Assembly (NCBI RefSeq): GCF_036711975.1
Contig: NC_091971.1
Location: 17,925,501 to 17,989,500 of the forward strand
Reading direction: 5' to 3'
Length of the DNA: 64,000 nucleotides
Source: Onthophagus taurus
Lineage: Eukaryota > Arthropoda > Insecta > Coleoptera > Scarabaeidae
Shown: one piece after another, positions 1-19,809 of the stretch
Layout: every line of letters begins with the position of its first letter
How positions within the stretch are numbered: the stretch's first letter is position 1
Notes under the pieces: model-generated
What the model was told of the DNA's origin: nothing
Databases searched by the model: none
What the model saw: only the letters and a program-made list of their open reading frames with translations
Translations under genes and position numbers: made by a program

Positions 1-154
1 GTTTCATAGGTAAATTAAAAAAATAGGTTATTGTATCCAGCTTTTCCTAATCCTCATTCCTGATTTAGTTATGGTAAGTTAATGTTTCCTCATTTTAATT
101 TAATTTTTAGTATTTTTGTTAAATTTTAAATAATTTTTTTTTAATCTTTTATAG
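1..154 (+). other. Intron of Nnt, left edge of window
   Basis: This AT-rich non-coding sequence ends in a pyrimidine-rich tract and AG at 153-154, directly before the first recognisable Nnt exon. It is the 3' part of an intron. The upstream two thirds of the gene lie to the left of the window. Confidence 0.75.
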
Positions 155-11390
<11,236 letters not shown>

Positions 11391-11700
11391 GTTGAAATTA
11401 AAAAAGTATACTTAAATGATATATTTTTTATAAACCTCATGTAGATAGCTCAATTATTATTAATTGTTTAGTTGCTATTCTTATTCGAGTTAATCACTTA
11501 AAAAAATTAATGTTAAATATCCCAATATTGCAAGAAAACCCAGTGAAATTAAGCTTAAAAAAATAGTTGATACGCATTTAATGTTAAGATTTATTTTAGT
11601 GATTTAGATTGCTGTAAATATTTTCCATTGCAAATTAAAGTAATTCGTAAAGTAATTTTTTTTATTTATAAAATTTATTTTTACACAAATCAATTTTTCC
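11391..11700. other. Convergent 3' ends of Nnt and CS1
   Basis: Only 310 bp separate the Nnt stop (+) and the CS1 alternative-exon stop (-). On the minus strand AATAAA-type signals occur near 11660-11680, fitting a short CS1 3' UTR. No consensus AATAAA is obvious for Nnt on the plus strand; a variant such as ATTAAA near 11633 may serve. The two 3' UTRs may overlap. Confidence 0.5.
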
Positions 11701-11982
11701 CTATACTTTTATATTTCCTTCTTGAACCATTTTCTTCAAAGATTCAAGGTTGAAAGATTTTGGACGTTCTAGTGGGAAATAAAGCGCACGATCCCACACT
11801 AATTGCGATAAAGCCCCAAGAGCTCTTGATACACCAAAAAGGACAGTACAAAAACTTGCCTCTTTTATCCCAAAATGATGAACTAAAACTCCCGAATGAG
11901 CGTCAACGTTTGGATAGGGGTTTCTAACTTTTCCTAATCCTTCCAAAATTGGCGGCACTACATTATAAACATCTCCCACCAA
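11701..11982 (-). CDS. Alternative single terminal exon of CS1
   Basis: This exon begins after GTTTTAG and opens in phase 0 with [20 protein letters not shown]. It ends with TAG at 11703-11701. It encodes the whole C-terminal segment (93 residues) in one exon, as CS2 does. It keeps the catalytic Asp (NVDAHSG) and the Arg residues of GVSRALG and LERPKSF. It can splice directly to the exon ending at 12518, replacing exons 12423-12030. It shares [10 protein letters not shown] and RPKSF with the neighbouring version but not with CS2 ([15 protein letters not shown]), so it probably arose by duplication within CS1. The alternative is a leftover of a third gene copy. Confidence 0.82.
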   Translation of the reverse strand: MVGDVYNVVPPILEGLGKVRNPYPNVDAHSGVLVHHFGIKEASFCTVLFGVSRALGALSQLVWDRALYFPLERPKSFNLESLKKMVQEGNIKV

Positions 11983-14900
11983 CTAAAACAATTTATTTTT
12001 AATTTATTTATTATATTTTAATTTAAAAATTATTCTGGATTAATTTTGTTTTGTGTGTCAATAAGTGGTTGTAAAACTTGTTCAGCTTTTAATTGAAGTA
12101 AACTCTCCTCAACCGTACTAATCAAATAATCGGTACTAAACGATTTCGGACGTTCAATGGGAGTTATAAGAGCTCGATCCCAAACCAACTGTGATAAAAC
12201 TCCAAGAGATCTCGATAAAGCAAAAAGAACTGTATAAAAAGTAGGTTCTTTAAGTCCAAAATACTACGAAGAAGAAATATCTTTTAATAAATAAATGATA
12301 GAAAGTTGGTGAATCTACCTGAAGTAAAACACCTGAATGGGCATCAACATTTGGCCACGGATTCTTTACTTTCCCAGTTTGAAGCAAAATTGGAGGTACC
12401 ACTTTGAAGACATCAGCAACCAACTAAAAGCAACATACGGAAAACTTTAGATGAAGAAGTCTATCTGAACAACAATCTTTTCTATTAAATTAAAAAAAAA
12501 AGATAGAAATAACTTACCTTAATCATTCGATCATTTGGTAAATGTTTTAGTGCAAATTCTCTTTGATAAATATATCTTGGATCGGTTTTTCTTAAAACGG
12601 CATGGCCGTAACCGGGTATAACTTGACCAGATTGTAAAGTTTTCCATACAAATTCTTTTATATTTTCTTCGGTGTATGTGGAAGGAAGTTCTTTTTGAAG
12701 AAGTTCCAACCATACTAATACTTCTTGATTTGCTAAACCATGGAGTGGACCTGCCAAACCGTTCAAACCAGCTGCTAAAGACAAATAAGGATCGCTTAAT
12801 GCAGATCCAACTAAATGACATGCGTGAGCTGAAACATTTCCACCTTCATGGTCACTAAAAAAATGTTTTAAAAGAGTCAAAAGAATGTTCAATATAGAGA
12901 TTGTGATAAAAATAAGTGCACATAAACATTATTTCTAAATAATACATTATTATGAGTAAAAAGTAATAAAAAAACTTCGTTAACTGTCGTTAACCGAATT
13001 ATAAATGCCAGAGCAAGTCAGAACGTCTTGAAACTGATAAGTGGAAGTGCTGAGTTGATTGACTTTTATTGGAATAACATACTTCAACAAGTTACTGAAA
13101 AACTAATATTTTCTCTTACAAATAAAACTGAAACTTTCAATATTCTATGTGGAATCAAATCAAACTCTGTTGGTATGGATTGCATAAGTGTTAAAATGCT
13201 TTTATTGTGTTGTCCTGCAATTTTGCCCTTCTTGTGCCATATAATTAACTATTCCATTGAATGTTTTGTATTCCTTGATATGTGGAAGATCGTCCTGGTG
13301 ACTTGAGGCCAATTAGTATATTGTCTATATTATCCAAGGTTTATGAGAGGGTCATGGCGGTCAGACTTCGCTGTCATCTTATGACTACAATGTGTTGCCC
13401 AGTTACCAGTCTGGCTTTCATCCGGGATTTAGTTTACTGCGCTTCGGGGTGTGACATATGAAATCTTCAAAGCAATTGACGACAAACGGGTTACTATCTT
13501 AACACTTTTGTATTTTTCTAAGGCCTTTGATACTCTATTGGCTGAGCTCTATTATATAGGTTTATCTTTTTTAGGTTCGATTCATTTAGTACAAAGTTAT
13601 TTGTCTGGACGATAGCAATTGGTTAAACTTAGTGGTGGAATACTGCAGACAGTGGCGTAACTACGGGGTCGCAAAAGGACGCATTGCGTCGGAGCCCGTC
13701 GATCCTGAGGGCCCTTGGGCCCTCAAACGATTTTGAAAAAATTTAAAGATTTTAATTAGAATTACAAAAACTGTTGTTAAAAGTATACATTAATAAAATT
13801 TTGTGTTTAAAATTCCCAAGAACGGGTAAAAATCTTTTTTTTCACGGGATTTAGTTTATAAAGATACTAAATCTAAAAAAGGTTATAACAGTTATTGTTT
13901 ACGTTATAGGGTGTGTGTATACGATATATCATCACCCACTTGAGCGTTGCCAAACTATGGCAACGTCGGGGCGCGTAAAGTGGCAGCGGAGAAAAGAAAC
14001 GTTAGGTCGCGTGCGAGAAGTGTTAGGCAAATGCAGTCCTTTTTAAGTTTAGTTTTATTTAGTGGTTTGAAATACACCTCAACAGTTATAACCTTTTTGA
14101 CACTTATATTATAGTGCCGCCTATATAAAATTAGTGTTAGTGATTAAAATTCTTTTAAAATTAGAAAATTAATACGGTAAGTACTATCTGCGAATTAATG
14201 TGAACATTAATGAATTCAAATTACATTTCGCAGAGGCAGCAACGTTTCTCAATTGTTTCTATTAAATGTCATCTTTTTCAACATGTCAACAGTTGTTAAG
14301 ATTCAATTCACAAACGGTGGTGCCTATTCGAAACATAGTTTGAATTCAATATACAGGGTGATTCAAAACTAAAGCACCAAACTGGAAGCCCGTGTAGAAC
14401 TTCTGATTTCAAGTCGAAATGAAACCATTTTTTCCGATCGGTCTTTGTTTTCGAGATAATCGACTTCAAAGTTTTATTTTCAGTGTTGTAGGTAACAACT
14501 GAAAGTTTTATAAAAGCAAAACGTAGCTGAAGTTTGGTGCTCTACTTTTAAATAGCCCTGTATTCACATTACTTTAATATTGTATAACTGTATAATACTG
14601 TTAATACTGTATATGGATATGTTCATAAATATGTGCTTACAAAATGTATGTATTTGTTTTAGTCCATAAAATACAATGGAGAAAAAAGTTGCCAGTGGGG
14701 CACAAAAGCGAAAGATAAAAAGAGAAAAGGATGAAAAAAGAAAAAAGTTACTGTTAGATTTTATATTATATTGGTTAATTTATATTAGATTTGATAGGTT
14801 TATATTATATTAGTTCATTTATATTGGATTTATTTGTATCGCCTCATTTGTTTAGTCTAGATTTGAAGTGTCTCGAGTCGCAATATTAGAGTCTTTTATC

Positions 14901-17900
14901 GCATTATTTATTGGGTGGAGTTAAGTGTGGGAATGCGTTGGGGTATTTCGGTGTTTAGGTAAGGGTTTCTAGTTATGACCTAAAATAAAGAAGGAGCCTG
15001 CGAGCTCAACTCGTATCAGTTAGTCAGTCTTCGATTTAACACACACCGAAACAGTACCCCTTCAATTTACGCGGAGACTAATCGGACAACTAATCGCAAT
15101 TTATATGTATAGTTTAAGTGTAATTAATAATAAAGTTTATGGAAACGTAAAACCAAGATTTTGTTGTTAACCAGCGCCCACCAGATAAAAATAAATAATC
15201 AGTTACCAAAAATAGATACATTCATCCAAAAATTGAAAAGAGTAGAAAGTGTGGAATCGGAGACACAGGAAAATCTTTCCACTCCAGAAGTAGAAATAGT
15301 GCTTCTGGTTCAAGTACTGCTGGTTTAATAAATACAACACAACATCAAAAATCACAAGTGCTGCACTTCCTAAATGAAAATGAGGAAAACAACGACGAAG
15401 AAAACTCAGAATTTAGAGATCCGGATTTGGGTTATTATGTACAAAATAACATCAATTTAACAGATAAACTTAGACGGTTTTTAGTGGGTCTAGACGATAC
15501 AATAAACAAACCACAAGGACCATTTCGCAGAGATCCGATGCAAAATAATCGTTGCTTTTCTGCAAAATTTTTCACATGCATTACTAAATATGGTCCAGTT
15601 CCTCGATCTTGGTTACACTATTCGAAAATTCTTGATGCAGCTTACTGTAAACCATGTTGGTTATTCTCTGGCCAAAAAAATCAATGGTGTACTGGTGTGC
15701 GTGATTGGCAAAGTTTTTCCAATAAGTTGAACACTCATTCTCTTACAAAGCATCATATTGAAGCGTTGGCAGTGCATAAAATTTGGCAAGAAAATAAGAC
15801 AATAGAAAAATGCTGAGAGGAGCTTATTCGTCAAAATGAGATCTTTTGGAGAAAGGTTCTAAAGCGTTTGTTTGATATTACTTTAAAGTTGGCAAGAAAT
15901 AGTACTTCATTTCGTGGCCATTCAGAAAATATCGGAGATGATTATAACGGCAATTTTATAGCAGAAGTTGAATTATTGGCTAAATATGACAATATTTTAA
16001 AACAAGTAATTGACATGCCAAATGGATCAGTTAGATACTTAAGTCCCAAAATTCAAAACGAACTAATTCAATGTGCAGGGCAAAATCTTAGAGGAAATAT
16101 AATAAGTGAAATTAACAATAGTTTATGTTATTCGCTTTTATTGGATACTACCCAAGATATAGTGAAAAAGGACCAATTAAGTGTAATGATTAGACATGTG
16201 CATATTCTAAGAAATGATCGCTTAGAATCTCAAGGGTTTCAAATTAAAGAAACTTTTTTGGGATTTTTTGATCAAACAGATCTTACTGCTGAGGGAATGA
16301 AAAATAAAATTCCATCTATATTAGACGAAATGAAGATACCAATTGAAAAATGTATTGGTCAAGGATACGATGGAGCAAATGTAATGAGTGGTATATACAA
16401 TGGTCTGCAACAAAAAATAAAGAACATTCAACAAAATGCAGAGTACGTTCATTGTGCAAGCCATAATTTAAATCTTGTCATAAAAGATGCAATAGAGAAA
16501 AATAAAGATGTGTCCGCATTTTTCGTTACACTCCAAGAAATATATTCATTTTTTGGAAATTCTATTAATAAATGGGATTTGCTTTCAAAGTTCACAGGCG
16601 AATCAAATGTAACTTTAAAAAAATTAAATCCTACTCGATGGTCTGGAAGATTGACTTCTCTACTAGCTGTGAAACTACGTTATTTAGATATTATAAAATC
16701 TTTAACACACTTGATGTTGACAGAGAAAAAAGAAATTCGTGATAAAGCTCAAAACATAAAAGATAGAATGGAAAAATTTGAGTTTATTTTTATGTGCGTC
16801 TTTTTGCATAAAATTCTAGCAGAAATTAATTTAGCTTCAAAAGTTCTACAAAAGAAAAATGTAGATTTAGATGAAGCCAAAACTGTTTTGAACCAAGATT
16901 ATAGTAAAGTTTCAGAAAGTAGATCAAAATTTACTGAAATAAAAGGTGAGGCTACAGAAATTGCAAGAACTTGGAATGTTCCCCTTGAGTTTTAAAAGAA
17001 ACGACAGCCTAAAGTGAATTTTATCACTTTTCTGCAAGAGAAGATATGTTTAGAGTTGGAATATTTAATGTTGTCATAGATACTATTTCACATCAACTAC
17101 ATGAAAGATTTAAAAGCATGGAAAAATTAAGAAATTATTTTGGATTTCTGGATCCACAAAGATTATCAACGTTAAAAGACAAAGATATTTTAAAAGAATG
17201 TGAAAAATTACAAAAGAAGTATTCAACTTTTTTGAGTGAACAATTTTCATTGCAATTTATTCATGTTCATTCGCTTTTAAAAGACAAGTTAAAAGAATTG
17301 CAAAGTGTAAAAAATTTTGCTAACTTAGTAATGACCAAATATAATTGCTTAGAAACTGATATATCGGATGTATTTTCTGTTTTTATATTGTTCTTCACGC
17401 TCCCTGTAACAGTTGCTTCTGTAGAAAGATCATTTAGCAAGTTAAAAATAATAAAGGACTATAGAAGAAATAGTATGGGACAATCGCGGCTGAATGATCT
17501 TTCTATATTAGCAATTGAAAGCAGTGAGGCTAAGAAAATGGATTTAAAAAATTTAATAAGTATATTTACAGCGATGAAATCTAGAAGAAAACAACTTTTG
17601 TAATAATTTAGTTCTTAGTTCTTGGTTTTTTGTTAGTAAATTTGAAAATAAATAAGTGTTTTCAACTTAATTTGTGTTTTTTTTCTGTATACCATAATAT
17701 GTATACATAGTATTACTACCTTTGCTATAAAGACAGGGGCCATTTACAAAATTTTGCGCCTGGGATCATATTTTCTAGTTACGCCACTGACTGCAGATGT
17801 TATATCTGGTGTCCCACAGGGCTCTATTTTGGGTCCTCTGTTAAATCTGATTTCTATAATTGGGTTCGCTAATGTTTTGGACTATATGCCACACTTTTAT

Positions 17901-19410
17901 GCTGATGATACTCTTTTAAACTATGTGATATGGAACCACGTGTCAGGAAAATGAATGTAACTTTTTAACCGTTTGAAATGTTTTAACCAAATTTACACAC
18001 AATGTAGCTAAAATGTCATACTTTAAAATGTATATCATGGTTGTTCAATAAATCTCAGTTTATACACAAAAACTTTTAGCCGTCCCAAGTGTATGTAATC
18101 CCCAGTTCACATTCTTCCAGTCCAGTGATCAAAAGCAGTGCTGGAATTCCACTGGAAGAATATGAACCGATACTGGATTGTACTGGAATGCACTCATTCC
18201 AGTGAGCAAGCCAGTTCAGAGCCTGGATTGAACTTTGATCTACTTTTTCATTCCAGCTCACCTATTCCAGTGCCACTAGAATAGTGTAAACGACCAATCC
18301 AGTGCTGAATACGTTGAACAGTGAACATGCATTGTTGTTTAGCACTGGACCGAATTAACTCGGTGGATTACTGGAATAATGTGAGCTGGTTATAATTTGG
18401 TGCACTTATTTTTAATACACCTTATATAAACACCTTACCTATGAATAGTAAGATACATTCTCATGCATTCCATGAATAAAACATCACTGTATCCTAACAT
18501 TTTACAAAAATTGTATGACATATCTTTCGATTTATCAACTGGAGGTAACTGGTGAGTTTTTTTATAAGTGTTCTTATAAATAAGTGCTGCTATTATAGGT
18601 AATTTCGCTATGATTTCTAACGAATCTTCCAAAACATATTCCCAATATTTTTCTTTGCGAACTCCCGCACTATAAGCTTTAGCAAAATGACTATCTTGAT
18701 TCATAATAGTGATAGCAGCAGAAAGTTGTGTCATTGGATGTACCGTATCGGGTAAATTGTTTAACATTGTTTCAACCATTGGTGAAATTTTCATACGTTC
18801 AGCTATATCTTGAGATAAAGCAGTCACTTGGTCTGATGAGGGGATATCTCCAGTGAGTAATAACCACAAAATGCCTTCAGGCATTGGTTCGCCACCTTCT
18901 TTGGCTTTAGGGAGAAGTTTTTGAATATCTGGAATAGAATAACCACGAAATCTAATTCCAATTTCAGGGTCTAATATGGACGTTTCACAAATTAATCCAG
19001 GAACGCCTCTCATACCACCATACATCTATTTTAATATTAATAAAATAGAAAATATAAAATATCGTTTTTAATATTTTGCCTCACCATATTGACAGTTACA
19101 GCACCAACTTTGAGTTTACCATATTTTTTTCGAAACTCTTTTACCTTCCCTTGTTCTACAGGAATTTTACTTCGCAAAACTTCTTTTATTGAAGTATTCC
19201 CTCCCGATGTACGTGTAGTATTCAAAGGGGACTCATTTAATGGGGAATCATTTAAAGATGTATCAGAAACACCACGGTTTTGATAAAATACTCGAGAAAA
19301 TGCTTTCTTAAAAAAAATATTAAACGACCTAAAACATATTAATGATTTAAATGAATTACCTCCAACCGGAATATTTTAAAATTGATTAAAGCTTTGCCTA
19401 AACTTTCCAT
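11701..19410 (-). CDS. Citrate synthase, mitochondrial, divergent paralogue (CS1)
   Basis: Citrate synthase condenses acetyl-CoA with oxaloacetate in the mitochondrial matrix. Exons on the minus strand: 19410-19360 (ATG), 19306-19085, 19025-18439, 12854-12518, then either 12423-12319 plus 12263-12030 or the single exon 11982-11701. All joins are in frame and give about 511 or 492 residues, against about 465 in CS2. The N-terminus is basic and hydrophobic, like a mitochondrial presequence, and is extended by a small [11 protein letters not shown] repeat. Catalytic His residues ([25 protein letters not shown]) and Asp (NVDAHSG) are present. Residue changes relative to CS2 are spread through all exons but spare the active site. 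The acceptor of exon 2 (AG at 19307-19308) was chosen because an upstream AG would give an immediate stop. A 5.6-kb intron (12855-18438) holds nested transposons. The paralogue may be tissue-specific, but that is inference. Confidence 0.93.
12030..12423 (-). CDS. Two-exon C-terminal version of CS1
   Basis: Exon 12423-12319 (35 codons, [20 protein letters not shown] to SGVLLQ) is joined across a 55-bp intron to 12263-12030 ([20 protein letters not shown] to the TAA stop). The intron interrupts the codon run SGVLLQ/YFG, a site without an intron in CS2 or in the alternative exon, so it looks like an intron gain. The C-terminus is longer than usual by about 25 residues ([20 protein letters not shown]). 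AATAAATAAA on the minus strand lies between its stop and the alternative exon and could serve as a polyadenylation signal. Confidence 0.88.
13020..13641 (+). pseudogene. Decayed LINE reverse transcriptase, 5' half
   Basis: Blocks of a Jockey-like reverse transcriptase can be read with many stops: [18 protein letters not shown] near 13310, and degraded versions of the SGFHPG and KAFDTL regions near 13430-13530. It breaks off at 13641 exactly where the hAT element with its target duplication begins, and resumes at 17798. Confidence 0.75.
14354..14560. mobile_element. 207-bp MITE inside the hAT element
   Basis: TA-flanked ends read CAGGGTGATTCAAAACTAAA on the left and, as reverse complement, CAGGGCTATTTAAAAGTAGA on the right. 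Both continue into GCACCAAACT. There is no coding capacity. The ends resemble the CAGGGTG-type termini of the foldback elements near 5-7 kb. Confidence 0.7.
14676..17603 (+). pseudogene. hAT transposase pseudogene, zinc-finger MYM-type 1-like
   Basis: Coding starts at ATG 14676 just after a splice-acceptor-like TTTTAG. It is interrupted by the solo LTR and resumes with [15 protein letters not shown] frameshift lies near 15290. The main body runs from 15358: a TTF-type zinc-finger region ([11 protein letters not shown] ... [11 protein letters not shown]), [44 protein letters not shown] and [14 protein letters not shown]. An in-frame TGA sits at 15814-15816 and a TAA at 16993. After a frame change (17046) comes the C-terminal dimerisation block [19 protein letters not shown]. 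The parts match the ZMYM1-like hAT group of insects. Four breaks (the LTR, a stop and two frame changes) make it non-functional. Confidence 0.9.
14752..15201. repeat. Solo LTR with 5-bp target duplication
   Basis: A 450-bp block starts TGTTAG, ends AATCA (TG...CA), and is flanked on both sides by GTTAC (14747-14751 and 15202-15206). Removing the block with one GTTAC restores the hAT transposase frame across the site (KRKKLPKIDTF). It holds AATAAA-like signals near 15130. No internal retrotransposon sequence remains, as after recombination between two LTRs. The superfamily cannot be told. Confidence 0.85.
17798..17953 (+). pseudogene. Decayed LINE reverse transcriptase, 3' half
   Basis: This resumes the element broken at 13641, with [14 protein letters not shown] and the catalytic [12 protein letters not shown], before a TGA stop. 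It belongs to the same old insertion in the CS1 intron. Confidence 0.78.
18102..18389. repeat. MITE with many TTCCAGTG subterminal motifs
   Basis: The ends pair as inverted repeats: CCAGTTCACATTCTTCCAGT against CCAGCTCACATTATTCCAGT, 18 of 20. Between them, variants of ATTCCAGTG/CACTGGAAT recur about ten times on both strands in under 300 bp, an arrangement seen in transposase-binding subterminal regions. There is no coding capacity, and the target duplication is not clear. It sits 50 bp from the splice donor at 18438. Confidence 0.7.
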
Positions 19411-19640
19411 TTTATTTGGATTATTTTTAATGTTATATTTGACATATTATATTGAAAATCAAAATTTTATCAAGAAAGGTTGCTATAGAAATAAATAAAA
19501 CGCACATTCGTGTGGTGACAGTGAGTCTATGTAGCATATTGATTGGTCAAAATATATTTTGTGATTGAATGAAAAGGTGTAATAGTTCATCCTCAAGAGT
19601 ACATTTCGTTAAATTTAATACATTTCTCCTGATGTGAATT
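19411..19640. promoter_or_regulatory. 5' flank of CS1
   Basis: This lies upstream of the CS1 ATG on the minus strand and must contain the 5' UTR and promoter. It is AT-rich, with no TATA box or initiator that can be singled out. Confidence 0.35.
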
Positions 19641-19805
19641 TTAAAAGTACAGATTGGATGTTCTTGCTGGAAGGTGATGCTGGTGTGGAAGTTCTGAAGA
19701 TTCTGGGAGATTTTAATGATTGACTTTCTGGTGTGGGGACAGGCAGAACAAATAGAACGGGAATGGAGTTACAAAAAATTATTGAGGAGTATAACCTGTT
19801 ATGTG
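19640..19805 (+). pseudogene. LINE endonuclease fragment, left part
   Basis: The phrase VLKILGDFND (the GDFN motif of apurinic-type endonucleases), then TNRTGMELQKIIEEYNLLCV, is split by the TTAA-flanked insertion. The frame continues at 22687. Confidence 0.72.
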
Positions 19806-19809
19806 TTAA

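Larger units (their letters stand above)
13650..17789 (+). mobile_element. Complete hAT element with 8-bp target site duplication
   Basis: The left end starts CAGTGGCGTAACTA and the right end finishes TAGTTACGCCACTG, a perfect 14-bp inverted repeat. The 8-bp ACTGCAGA stands directly outside both ends (13642-13649 and 17790-17797), the signature of hAT transposition. Removing the element rejoins the flanking LINE sequence, which confirms the borders. The GC-rich subterminal GGGCCCTTGGGCCC lies near 13708. Inside are a broken ZMYM1-type transposase gene, a solo LTR and a MITE. It lies in the large CS1 intron on the opposite strand. Confidence 0.95.
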
